A DNA stretch of 64,000 nucleotides, taken from positions 35,754,306 to 35,818,305 of the forward strand of contig OZ020616.1 of NCBI GenBank assembly GCA_963971575.1. Reading direction: 5' to 3'. Position 1 is the stretch's first letter. The number at the start of each line of letters is the position of its first letter. A program made the position numbers and the translations under genes. The notes beneath the pieces are model-generated. The model saw only the letters and a list, made by a program, of their open reading frames with translations. It searched no databases and was not told the DNA's origin. Source of the stretch: Liopterus haemorrhoidalis. Its lineage: Eukaryota; Arthropoda; Insecta; Coleoptera; Dytiscidae. This document shows, one piece after another, positions 41,575 through 52,044 of the stretch.

Positions 41575-42550
41575 CAGAGTTTCCCAAACTGTGCTCCACG
41601 AGCGTGTACTAGTATTCCGCGATCTACTAGTGTTGCTATATATTAGGTCATCTAGGATGAAATTTGTAGAGAAAAAAAAAGTTGGTTGATAACTAACAAA
41701 TAGAAGGAATTATTTTATTCATCAAAGTATGCACCCATATTGTCTATACACTTTTGTCATTTAAGCGGTAGGTTGTTCAGGCCGGTGGTACAAAACCCTG
41801 GCGGACCAAAGTCAATGAATTCCTGGAAGGCCAGTTTTACAGCATTGTCGGAATTAAACTGTTTTCCTATTAAAAAGTTGTCCAAATTGCGGAAGAAGTG
41901 GTAGCCAGTGGGGGCTAGGTTTGGTGAGTATGGAGGAAAGTTCCAACTCCAATTCCCGTAGTTTTACCACAGTCATTTGTGCAGTGTGTGGTCTAGCGTT
42001 ATCATGCATTAAGATAGGAGTCGATCTGTTGACCAATCGAGGCGGATTTTCTTTAAGTTTTTGCATCATTTCGTCCAGTTGGTTGCAGTATATTTCTGCT
42101 GTGATTTATGAACCAGTTTTTTTTTTTTTTTGTTACCTTTACGAAATTTGGCGAACCAATTTGATATTGTCTGTTGCGTGGTAAAACTAGAGCCAAATAC
42201 ACTATTAAGGTTTCGCGATGCCGTAGTTCCACGTAAGAACTCATACTTCATAATGGTGAGAATTTTCGACCATTCTATTTTCAACAAAATTAATTTTAAA
42301 AAAAAGTTTTTGTTTTCTTTTTAAGAGCATACAATGATTTTTTGAAACAGGCGAGATGTGTAACTTTCAAAAAAAAAAAAAAAACAGAATGGCAAAATAT
42401 TAAGCCAATGTTAAATAATAAGTTCTTAAAATTGGAAATATTATTTACTACAACTTTCATACTTGACGACCTGATATATAGCATTGATAGTGACGCGACG
42501 AATTCTTCTCGTGAAAAGTGTTCCGCGGCTCAAAATTTTGAGAAACTCTG
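41575..42550. mobile_element. hAT MITE carrying a nested mariner
   Basis: The ends CAGAGTTTCCCAAACT (41575) and the inverse of CAGAGTTTCTCAAAATTTTG (ending 42550) form hAT-type inverted repeats. Eight-base duplications flank it: ATTTAAGA (41567-41574) and ATTTAAGG (42551-42558), seven of eight equal. Without the mariner the element is only about 144 bp, so it is a MITE. The mariner therefore landed in an already inserted MITE. Confidence 0.85.
41643..42474 (-). mobile_element. Internally deleted mariner, copy 2, with transposase remnant
   Basis: Inverted ends are as in copy 1, flanked by TA. On the minus strand it encodes WSKILTIMKYEFLRGTTASR, TISNWFAKFRKGN, then an A-rich junction, then DEMMQKLKENPPRLVNRSTP and LMHDNARPHTAQM. 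The deletion between FRKGN and the CN-QLDEMM region is at the same place as in copy 1, so both descend from one deleted progenitor. Stops and a poly-A expansion at the junction add later damage. This copy lacks the MITE found in copy 1 and serves as the empty-site control. Confidence 0.88.
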
Positions 42551-42974
42551 ATTTAAGGTATGTTCTTAAAGACAATAAGTATAGTGCCAACCAATTTAAT
42601 TTTCTTCAACCATACATTTTACTTTCAAACATATATTTAAAGAACAATCACAATTGACTGACAATATTGTAAGAAAACCATCCGATATTAAGGATAAAAA
42701 AAAAAAACACACTGGCTATCTCTTTCAAATCTTGGGGACATGGAGACTCCGTTCAATCCAAAAGATGTTAAGCGACAGGTTCGTGTTGTTTGTCGTTAAA
42801 CTATGAAAATTATTCTGTTTACTTCGACTGGCTTATAATTAATTATCATTATGGATATTATCCAAAATCTTGTACAATAAAAAATATATCAGAATTGTCT
42901 TTGTCTTACTAACTTGACAAACAACACAAGTTCGAAATAATCTTTGCAATATAGTTTTTTGTTGAATAGATAAA
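42551..42974. other. No recognised gene
   Basis: AT-rich spacer between two transposons. Confidence 0.5.
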
Positions 42975-43524
42975 CAGGGTGTTTACGGTCTTCTTATTTC
43001 TTTTTTAATGGATGATACTACAAGTCAAAAGAAGGCGAAAAACCTTAAAACACCTTAATACAAGTTTTATTAATTTTTTAAGTTTTTATAGGGAAGCGAT
43101 AAATTAATGTTTTCCCGACATAACTCTCCAAATATTTATCCAATCAAAAAAATGCATTTAGATAAAAAAGTTGTGTTCTTATTCATAACAATTTTTATCA
43201 TATAAGTTTTTGCTGGTAAGTCAATAATAAGGGAGGTATTTAAACCTGGAGGATCTCCGTAACTGGGTGGAAGCTGCAGTGGCGGAAATTCGACAAGGCA
43301 AGGGCCTTACAGCATCCGTTGATTCATAGATACGTCGAGCAAGACTTTTTATACAACAGCAGGGTGATAACTTCGAACATCTGCTGTAAAAGTGCATATC
43401 GTTTTCTTTTTCAAATTAATATCTTTTTTATTATAAAACTTTTACTAACGTGTTTTAAGGTTTTTCGCCTCCTTTTGACCTGTACTATCGCCCATTAAAA
43501 AAGAAATACGACCGTAAACACCAG
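42975..43524 (+). mobile_element. Deleted DDE transposon with 100-bp inverted repeats
   Basis: The left end CAGGGTGTTTACGGTCTTCT, then TATTTCTTTTTTAATGG and AAGGCGAAAAACCTTAAAAC recurs in inverse at 43440-43524. Between them the forward frame reads NWVEAAVAEIRQGKG...RRARLFIQQQGDNFEHLL, which fits the C-terminal end of a Tc1/mariner-like transposase. The rest of the gene is gone. About 550 bp in all. Confidence 0.78.
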
Positions 43525-43585
43525 TATAAAATAAATTAATATTTTTCATTTCAGTCATAAAACGATAAATTGTTATACTTATAAA

Positions 43586-44945
43586 TAATAATAATAATAA
43601 TATCTTTATTTCCGTCAATGATAATACATTATGGAATTGTCACAAGATTCTACTCGTAATACAAAGATAAAGTTTGATACAATAAGTAAAGTTGAGAAAA
43701 AAATAATATAATAATTAAATGTACAAGTTAAGAAAAAGACAATTATTAATTACACATATAAAAATAAATAGTACATCCATAATTACATTAACTTTGCTCT
43801 GTTAGTTTACACAACAATTGCCACTTATCTCTTCCAACACAAACATAAATATATCCTAGGATAATGGGTCATCAATGTACTCATTAATAGAGTAATATGC
43901 TTTATTAACTAAAATCTCTTTTATTTTTCTTTTAAAGCTGTTTAAACCTAAACTCTTTAATTCTTCACTAAGATTATTAAAGAGCTTCGGACCCCAGTAA
44001 CTAGTACTATTTTTGCTAGATTTAAGTCTGAGCTTAGGGATTTTTAGGTTGTTACCATATCTAGTTACAATCCTATCACCCGGATTTATTTTAATGAAGT
44101 TTAAGGCATGTTGTTTGACATAAATTAAGCAATAGTATATATACATACAGGGGACAGTTAATATTTTTAATGTTTTAAAATAAAGTCTGCAGGAAGACAT
44201 GTTATTTAAATTGCATAAGATTCTTATGGCTTTTTTTGCGCTATGAAAACATCTTTGGCGGAAGGGGATGCTCCCCATAACAGAATGCCATAAGAAAGCT
44301 GGCTGTTAATGAGGGAATGATACGCTACTATAGCTGTTTCTCTTGTTACTATTAGAGTAAGTTTCTTTAAAGCGAAGAGAGACTTTGAAACTTTACTTAT
44401 TAGTGACAAACAATGATTTTTCCACGATAATTTTGAGTCTATTGTTAGGCCTAAAAAACGGATCTCTTCATTAGATTCATGGGTAACACTTGCATGAAAT
44501 TGAAAGTTTTTAGTTTTTTCTAAGTTTAGTTTCAGATAATTATTGCTAAACCAATTTTCTGCTTGTGCCAGTTCTAATTGGGAGACTGATACTGCTGTAT
44601 TTGTATTTAAGTTGGCATTTAAAATGGTAGTGTCATCGGCGAACATAATAGTTTTAGAATATTTTAATACGTCGGGGAGGTCATTTATGTAAATTAGAAA
44701 AAGAATTGATCCTAAAATTGAGCCTTGGGGAACTCCGGATTTTATTTCAAGAAAATTAGAGCGTTTTTTATTACCTTCAACTAATTGCCATCTATTCTCA
44801 AGATAAGAATTGAAAAATTTGAGAGCTGTTCTTCTGATCCCGTAATTCTCTAATTTTTTTATTAATAAGTCGTGGTTAACAATATCGAACGCCTTACTAA
44901 GATCACAGAACGTGGTGAAGACTTTTATGCAACCGAAAGTTAGTA
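43586..44945 (-). pseudogene. LINE reverse transcriptase, 5' truncated, one frameshift
   Basis: The minus strand from 44945 reads TTFCDLSKAFDIVNHDLLIK (the DLSKAFD box), SGVPQGSILGSILFLIYIND and MFADDTTILNANLNTN (catalytic FADD), WFSNNYLKLNLEKTKNFQFH, FLGLTIDSKLSWKNH and YGILLWGAS. A frameshift near 44250 leads to KKAIRILCNLN, LTVPCMYIYYCLIYV and a tail with SKNSTSYWGPKLFNNLSEEL, stop at 43856. The 3' end is a GACGGAAATAAAGATATTATT tail at 43586. RT motifs are intact and only one frameshift was found, so it is fairly young. It lacks the endonuclease. Confidence 0.88.
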
Positions 44946-45104
44946 AATCATATACTATATTGTGATTTATTCAATTTATTCAGTGTAGAAATTCCAAAGA
45001 GCTGAAATATAACCATATTTCTGAACTTATTGGTTTTATACATGTTTAAAAATAAATTAAACATTAAATGCCTATCTCGCAAGTGTAAATAACAAGTTAT
45101 ATGT

Positions 45105-45436
45105 CCTACTTCTTAGAGTGCCATGCTCTAGCTCTGAAATGACTAGTTTGTTATGAAATTATTCCGAGCGTAGGCTATTTCCCCGCATACAGTTGTGTTG
45201 TGTGTGTTGCCTGCATATAACACAATCGTATGGGACCTAAAATTTACTATCGTGGAATTCGAACCACTAATTATTTTGGGGAAATTTTACTAGGGCTTTT
45301 ACATCGGTGGTTGCCCGATGCTTTACGAGGGAGAAACGGTCGGAAAAATGTAAGGTGTTTTGCTGGTACCGGGGAATGAACCCTGGTCCGCCGCTCAGTA
45401 GTCCACACACTAACTAACTGAGCCACTACCGTTCTC
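45105..45436 (-). mobile_element. SINE-like repeat RA, copy 2, with tRNA-like head
   Basis: Read from the minus strand, 45436 to 45363 resembles a tRNA: box A TGGCTCAGTTAGT (45425-45413) and box B GGTTCATTCC (45382-45373), about 31 bases apart. The body then continues to 45105 and matches 25060-25325. A polymerase III promoter followed by a unique body is the SINE plan, and the family differs from the SINEs at 13397, 29608 and 39212. No A-tail is evident. Confidence 0.7.
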
Positions 45437-47220
45437 TATATATATGTTCTACAATGTCCATTTTTAAATGTCTGTAGATCACGCGGTTAAAATTATCTAT
45501 ATAAATATGCACAAAAGCAAACATAAATAATATAGATTATGGATATATAATAGCAATCTTTCATCTAAAGTAAACAATTGTATAAGTGTTGGCTTAATGG
45601 TTATTAGAAGAATTTAAGATATACAGATGATCTGAATAATTATTACACTTATGTACACATTACACGTATTTAATTTTTAGTGAAGAATCCCACCATAGCT
45701 TGCAAATGAATGGTTACATAGCTTATGCCCTCGAATGCATTTGAGAAACCAGGTAAGTATAATTTAATAATGATAGAAACCAAACAAGCTGCCTATTACT
45801 ATAGTACTGTGTACCTTAATTTATACTGGGCGTTTAATTTAAAACAAAACTTCGTAAAATAACAAAATCATACCATTGTGCAGCCCATACTTATTTTTGT
45901 TTCCAAGACATCGACCATAACAAACGAACAACTAATTTTAAAAACATAATACTATAAGGAATTTTTAGTCCCATCCAAGTATTCAGACAATGTATGCACG
46001 ATAATGTAGTTTGCGAACACTGATTTTAAATTTTTATCTCACACAGTAACTGAGAGGTAGACGATTACAGGAGATGGAGATGAAAAAAAGTAGAACGATA
46101 GAAACGATCTGAGAAAGAAGAATCAACATGTGTCGAACAGTGGGAAGCCCTGGCAAAAATTTAAAGGAGAGAAACTAAAAGATCTACTAAATATGAATAC
46201 ATAAAATATCTCTAGAGACCTAAAAATTTACAGATGAAAATAAAGGTGTGAATGACGTAAAACAACTGTAAAAGAAATATCTACTTAGATAAGTTATTGT
46301 TTATTTATAATTCCTATTATAATCTATTATAATCGTAATATAATTAATTTTGAATAAAATAAGTAATCATATTAGCTTAATCTGTGTCTTAGTCTGTAAT
46401 TTCGATCTGTGATATCTGATAGTTTGGCTCCTTTGCAGCCTCTTACCATCGCCTTAGCTCTATTCAGCTTTTCGAATAGACTTTTAATCTAATTTATTTG
46501 TTTGCGCGTGCATTTTTTTATTTTAGTTTTTTTATGAGTTTGAGTAGAAGATTTTATTTTATTATTTATTGTTTTATTTATTCTTGTCAATATATAACTG
46601 ACTTTTAGATAGTCATTATAGATACTTTTAGATGGGTGCGCAAATAGCCATTTTTTCTATGCTCCAAAAAAGTTAATTAACTAACTAATATAACATTTGC
46701 TACAACTTTATAACTGTCCCAATTATAATTACTTAAAAATTACATTTGGTATGTCATATTTAGAGAACGGACGTACTTATGCTCTTAATTAAATTTAATA
46801 TGTTACATAGGGATAGTTTTTAATTGCAAAATCTGGCATCTTTTAAATTAATTTCTATCACTAATTCCGCAAAAAACATAATTAAACTACATTTAACCAC
46901 TATCGATAATGTGAAGCATTAATGAATAGGATAATATGAAATTAATTAATTTATCTCAATACATTTTTATCTCTGCATAGGTCCAACCAATTAGTGAAGA
47001 TTTCGACTCTGATGTGTAGACAGTTACTTGTCTGGATAATTTCACTCCATATATTCACAATTTTAAGGAAGCGATATTCTCAGAAAGTTCATTCTCAGTT
47101 TGGTTAAAATTTTAGTATTAAACATTTCATTTAAATAAAGTAAAAAGTTCACTATATTTAACCAAATCACCGTGTAAATATTCATTTATTTAAATATTAT
47201 TTTTAAGAAATATTACATTT
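45437..47220. other. 1.8 kb without a recognised gene
   Basis: AT-rich. The motif GAGGTAGACGATTACAGG near 46051 is the inverse of a short sequence seen near 9862 and, less exactly, near 1960. Nothing else recognised. Confidence 0.45.
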
Positions 47221-47413
47221 TTAAATTATGTAGTCAATTCTTGGGATATTAGGTCAATAAGTAAAACACTTAGATATTCATATATTTGAATAGACCGGTT
47301 TCGACAATTTTATTGTCTTCTTCAGTTGTCGAAAAACGGTCTATTCAAATATATGAATATCTAAGTGTTTTACTTATTGACCTAATATCCCAAGAATTGA
47401 CTACATAATTTAA
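47221..47413. repeat. Palindrome with perfect 77-bp arms; hammerhead-like centre
   Basis: The arms 47221-47297 and 47337-47413 are exact inverse copies. The 39-bp centre continues the symmetry imperfectly (TTTCGACAA against TTGTCGAAAAA). On the minus strand the centre reads CTGAAGA, one extra base, GACAAT/ATTGTC with loop AAA, GAA, the palindrome ACCGGT and C: the hammerhead-like layout of the Penelope element at 35560. It may be what is left of two inverted Penelope termini. A perfect palindrome this long would be unstable or recently formed. Confidence 0.85.
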
Positions 47414-47992
47414 CTTACTCCAAGGTCGAAAAGAAATACCAGAAGATTACATTTTTAGTGTTAAAATTAACTCTAGTTTAACACTGTTTATTTTCTAATA
47501 CTATAAATTAACCAGTATGTAAGAGTAAAGTTTACACTAGTTTAACCAAAATTAAAGTGCAAATAAGTAACACCAAAAGCAAGGGACTTCATGGTACACT
47601 AAAAGTTCATTTTTTGGTGTACCACGAAACCCTCTACACACTATTTTTTTAGAGTGTACTATTTAATTATAAATATTAGAATATATCAGTCGCTTGATAT
47701 GAATGTTTTTAAACCATATTTCTTAAAAGAATAATTGTGGTCATTTCATAGTCATATGTTAGAATTTGAAAGCGGCCAGGTTAGGTCGTTATACATTTTA
47801 ATCCTATTAAATTATAAAGTACGATGTTTTTCTCCCTGTACGTAGGTTAAAATTTAGTACGGCCAGTTCAGCCGAACTCTACTAATAAATGACTGAAACT
47901 ACATCTAATGCTTCAATTATAGGTAAAATTAAAAAATCCATAGGCTATTTTCAATATTTCATATTAGAATAACTACTTTCTTTCACCATGCA
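47414..47992. other. No recognised gene
   Basis: AT-rich spacer between the palindrome and the hAT remnant. Confidence 0.5.
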
Positions 47993-48500
47993 CAACCATG
48001 ATTCCCAAAGTGGTCTATATGGACCCCCAAGGGTCGATTTCGACTTCAAGGGGGTCAATGTCATCAAAATTTAGGCGTTCCGTAGGTTTCAGTATATTTT
48101 GACTATGGAAATGCCAGAGTGGATTATCAATCCATACGATAACATTGAAGAATCGGATGTCATATTACAAGAAGAACTGATCGGAATAAGCACTAACCAA
48201 GAACTTAAGGTGCAGTTCAGAAAAAACATCGTGGAAAGGAGTTTTTAGCGCGGTTGCTAATCTTCTTACGAAAAAAAGAATCGATTGCAAATTACTGGAC
48301 CTGGAAATATAAGACTACACCTCACTAATTTGAAGTCAAATATTGAACAATTGCTATCGAGCATCAGATTCATCCCTCTCATTAACAGCATTAATTGTTT
48401 ATTAATTTTGTTAGAATTTTAATAGGTTCTGATTTATTTCTTTCCAAATCCAAATATTTACTTGTATTTTGTGTCTTTTAAATAAAGATATTATTAAAAA
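47993..48500 (+). pseudogene. hAT transposase C-terminal remnant with one terminus
   Basis: GATTCCCAAAGTGGTCTATA at 48000 is a hAT-type end. After it the frame reads MEMPEWIINPYDNIEESDVI and ELIGISTNQELKVQF. Then a frame change leads to FSAVANLLTKKRNRLQITGP (read across a frameshift near 48265) and LRLHLTNLKSNIEQLLSSHQ. ERGFSAV-NLLTKKRNRL is the conserved C-terminal block of ZBED/hAT-type transposases. The BED finger and the DDE core are deleted, so this is a short non-autonomous derivative or fossil. Confidence 0.75.
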
Positions 48501-48599
48501 TTGTACCTGTTTTTCTCTACAACCCTATCAAAGTGTGCAGCACTGTGTCAGCTGTCAAAAACACATTTGAAGTTAATAAGTTTAGGAAAAATCCGAATT

Positions 48600-48875
48600 A
48601 GGCGAGCAGGGGGGTCTGTGAAAAACAAAAAAATCGGCAAGTGGTCTACTGGGCAAAAAAGCTTGGGAAACTATGATATACAACAACAAAGCAGTGACAA
48701 TTTAGAGAGATTGTTTCTAAAGGAGAAATTTAATAGAAGAAAGTCTCGTGGACGAAGCCCTGCAAGTTGGATAGATCAGATAAAAAAGAGAACCAGTTGC
48801 TCTCTTAAAGAAGCCACAAGAGAGGAAGAACAACAAAGCCGTTGGAGAGAAATAAGAACGAGAATAAAGACATAA
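48600..48875 (+). pseudogene. Endonuclease-RT LINE, C-terminal tail
   Basis: The frame ends DNLERLFLKEKFNRRKSRGR, then SPASWIDQIKKRTSCSLKEA and RWREIRTRIKT before the stop at 48873-48875. The LE-xI-EGK-xxR-RGR-P-RW-DQIK...EA...RWR pattern is the closing block of the endonuclease-RT LINE group. The upstream part of the same frame (from 48501) has no LINE similarity that I can see. The fragment is open but only a tail. Confidence 0.72.
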
Positions 48876-49684
48876 AGATAGGTCACGATTCTTATACTAG
48901 AAGATACCAGTATAGAAGAGAAATAGTACTCAGTAATTCACTATTCAGTTAACTTTTTTATAATATTAACGGAAATAAAAGGCTATTATTAAGAAATTAA
49001 TATATTCGTGTTAATTAATAAATACAACCTAATCGGGTATCAAATATGTTTATTATTAGCTTCAAAATTTGATATTGGATGAAAATACAATAATTACATT
49101 GTTAGTAATTATTTGAAATATGTAAATATTCCCTGTATTGAGTCATATACGTCTGCAAAAAGAGGCGTGACCTGCCGCAAAGTTCTGCTGTTATAAAAAC
49201 ACTGTTAAAGCACATACCTTAACAATGTTTTCCTAACTCAAATTCATCAAATATGTTAAGAAAATCTGTGGATTTTACAATTCTTCTATTCCTTAAACTA
49301 ATCATATATTTAATATTGTTCACTTTTATAAACAAATATAGAAATTAAAAGTGCTGGTTAAGTACTTATCATTATTTAGTTTTGTTATGGAAACGCCTTA
49401 CAGGATATTACAAAGTTTACATTATATAAATAATCTAATTTAGGTTGTCAGAATTCTAATTTTCACTATCATTCAGTTGCAGTGAAAAAATTTCATTAAG
49501 CTAAAATAAAAGTTCGGTTTTTAATTTGTTAATTATTGGAAAGTTCAACATCGAATAAATCCCAAAGAGAAAATAATGTCTTTTATAAGTTAACAAACAA
49601 CAAAAATAACCATTAAACTTTTTAATGATGAAGAATAACCTTTTGCTTACCTTAAAATTGAGTTGTCACAATAATACACAGCAA
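48876..49684. other. No recognised gene
   Basis: AT-rich spacer. No domain recognised. Confidence 0.5.
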
Positions 49685-49885
49685 TTAAAGAGTTTTTCCA
49701 CCTAAATAATGTTCCACTTCAATGTTCATATACCGCAACGCGAGAAAGAACGAGAGTGTAAGTAGAAGCACCACTAGGCACAAAGCGTCACCAATGACTA
49801 CGGTGCTGGGCGTCGTGACGCTGGACCACACTGACACAACTGTATAACGCATGCGCTTCACCCGGCCCAGTCCCTCTGGGTTCAC
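49685..49885 (-). CDS. Possible small membrane-protein exon in a GC-rich block (uncertain)
   Basis: A 66-codon frame sits in a 250-bp block far richer in G+C than its surroundings. The first in-frame ATG gives a product of about 55 residues with one hydrophobic segment (VVIGDALCLVVLLLTLSFFL) and a polar tail ending LGGKTL. I recognise no family. No strong splice donor follows, but the frame could be a last exon whose acceptor is the GTGAACCCAG stretch near 49880. It could equally be a chance frame inside an unrecognised repeat. It is the only frame here that looks unlike transposon remains. Confidence 0.25.
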   Translation of the reverse strand: MNPEGLGRVKRMRYTVVSVWSSVTTPSTVVIGDALCLVVLLLTLSFFLALRYMNIEVEHYLGGKTL

Positions 49886-49932
49886 AGGGAGAGTTCACGG
49901 TCTCCAAACCTGGCTCCCAACGTCACGATGAT

Positions 49933-50000
49933 TCCCGCTCTAGCATAACGGCCAGGGTGCGTGTTATGTGTATCTTTGTTGTTCTAGTCCTGTTGCGGGA
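49933..50000 (+). tRNA. tRNA-like sequence, decayed (tRNA pseudogene or SINE head)
   Basis: A 68-nt piece opens TCCCGC and closes GCGGGA, a six-pair acceptor stem. A box A-like TAGCATAACGGCCAGG and a box B-like GTTCTAGTCC are correctly ordered. The T stem and anticodon stem do not pair, so it is not functional. No recognisable SINE body follows. Confidence 0.45.
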
Positions 50001-50451
50001 CATACTATTTGTTTTAAATGAGAATATTACATAAAAGCAAACCATTGTACATCTATAAAATATGTAACGTATACATTGCAGAGCATTAAAAATATCTACC
50101 AATTAGTAAATTCATTTATTTATTTACAAATATTTTGCTTACAGAAAATAATTCCAAACAGCAAATACACAATATTAGATTGAAATACAAATTGCACAAT
50201 AAAAATGAGATAAACAATTTTATTTGATTAATAGAATCTTATTGAATTAATCTAAATTATTTAACGTATTAAAAGTTCTGGACAGTCTAATATGGGCTGA
50301 ATTAAACCCGTAGTTGCATGCTTTTGACTGAGAGCAAGTATTCCTCACAGGTACTTGAATATTAAATTTACATTTTTATACGTTCCGTACAAAAGTCACA
50401 CTGTTCATAACTTTGTATACAAAACACATATCGGCTAATGTTCGTCTAGAT
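50001..50451. other. No recognised gene
   Basis: AT-rich spacer. Confidence 0.5.
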
Positions 50452-50638
50452 CAGCGTTTCTCAACTGGTGTTACGCAGACTACTTGTGATCCTTATAGGC
50501 TTATTAATTATTATTTTTGAGTTTTTTTGTTAACTTTTTTATGATCTGTTGTCTGTTTTCTGTGATTTTTGTTCATTTTTCAGTCATTTTTAGGGTTTTG
50601 TAGGTATGACCAAAAAACCCTTATACCGTCATTTTGTC

Positions 50639-50684
<46 letters not shown>

Positions 50685-51787
50685 TCGGTCAAAATTGTAG
50701 CCAAACGGCTAAACCTAGAGAGTTGAAATTTGGCATGCTTATACAACTCGTTGACCCGCACATAGGAAAAATACTAAAACATCTAAAAAACATATCCCTC
50801 TAAAAATATAAACAAATATGTGCTCATCGAAAAAAAAAATATTTTTTTTAAATTCTGAGTAGGGTATCAAATGAAAGCCCTTAGTACGTGGATTAACGAT
50901 CAAAATTTTATTTTTGCAAAATAAATTATTTTGATGCGATTTTTGCCAAAATTGTGCAAAAAAAATTTTGTCCCACACCCTGTAGCCCAGATGGTTTAAA
51001 CTAAAAATCTGAAAAAATTCTAAGTAATGTACATTGGTGTGAACCGGAATAGTACAACAGGAATTTTTGATCAGATTATGTTTTCGGAAAATAACGCATT
51101 TTTTGTGTTTTTAACTAAAATATGTTAACTATTTAATACGTTGTGTACCATATCACAACAATAACTCTCGTGGCGTGGTTGGATTCGTCATGCGCTTAAT
51201 AATATAAGTTAACTTGCAAACTAGGGTTCGAATCCTGTTCATTTTATTTTTTATTTTTTTTTTGCATTTTTATTTTGTTTAAATTATTTTGTTAAAATTC
51301 TAGTTATATTTGGTAAATAGTGCATTTAATTTTTAAAAGCGTAAATTTAATAACCAGTGGAAAGTGTTGAAATTATAATTTAATTGTATGTTTGATGAAA
51401 TCAAAGGGCGGGACTTATGATGTAAGCAACCAATGGAAGCCATAGGTGCAATTTTCAAAATCTTAATGAACTTTGCTATATAAAAAAAATACTGCATATA
51501 TTTAGAAACTCAAATAATGGTATTAGGCATTCGAATTAAAATTCATAAAAAAATATTTTGACATAAAATTTGTTTTGGCATCCCAAATAATCATCGTTCA
51601 GTTACTAAATACCTGCAAAACCCAGAAATGTGTGAAAATTCACACTTCACATCAATTTTTTATTACCGAGGTTATATAAAGTACATATATAATAAATTTG
51701 TTTAATAGTACATTTATTTTTTGTGGTCCGCGGTAGAAAATTAAATATTTTACTGGTCCATGGCACGTTTTCGGTTGAGAAACGTTA
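50452..51787. mobile_element. hAT MITE interrupted by a DINE-1-like element
   Basis: The left end CAGCGTTTCTCAACTGGTG and the inverse of TAACGTTTCTCAACCGAAAA at the right end are hAT-like. Flanking octamers are GTCTAGAT (50444-50451) and GTCTAGCT (51788-51795), seven of eight equal. Without the inner element the MITE is about 260 bp. The inner insertion came later. Confidence 0.82.
50587..51661 (+). mobile_element. DINE-1/Helentron-like element, copy 4 (best preserved)
   Basis: 5' AGGGTTTTGTAGGTAT at 50592-50607, eleven-unit (GTCT)n at about 50639-50684, inverted sub-terminal ATACCTGCAAAACCC at 51609-51623, hairpin GTGTGAAAATTCACAC at 51630-51645, and end CACTTCACATCAATTTTT. About 1075 bp. 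Near 51171-51240 it holds a tRNA-like stretch with a consensus box B GGTTCGAATCC (51225-51235), shared in decayed form with copy 1 and missing from copies 2 and 3. No protein coding. It is presumably mobilised by a Helitron/Helentron Rep-helicase. Confidence 0.85.
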
Positions 51788-51944
51788 GTCTAGCTATTAA
51801 AGCTATGCCAAGCAAATAACATTTCTTGGTGTAAGTGAGTGTGCTTGTGCAAACTTGGTATAGACAAGTTTGAACAATGCATAACAGCAAAATTTATTTT
51901 GTACATATTTTTTAGTTTATACACATTTATAGTTTTACGAAACC

Positions 51945-52044
51945 AAGCATTCTCGATTTATTAGTGATATTTTCGATATGTCTCGTAAAAGAGAGGTCGT
52001 TACTAATTAATACACTTAGGTTGGTTATTTCGTTGATGAAAAGC
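51945..52044 (-). pseudogene. LINE RT fragment
   Basis: The minus strand reads INEITNLSVLISNDLSFTRH, then IENITNKSRMLGFVKL, which fits the LGV-xD-LSF-HI-x-KA-RMLGF-R block after the RT palm of Jockey/I-type LINEs. Only about 40 residues remain before the tandem array. Confidence 0.55.
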
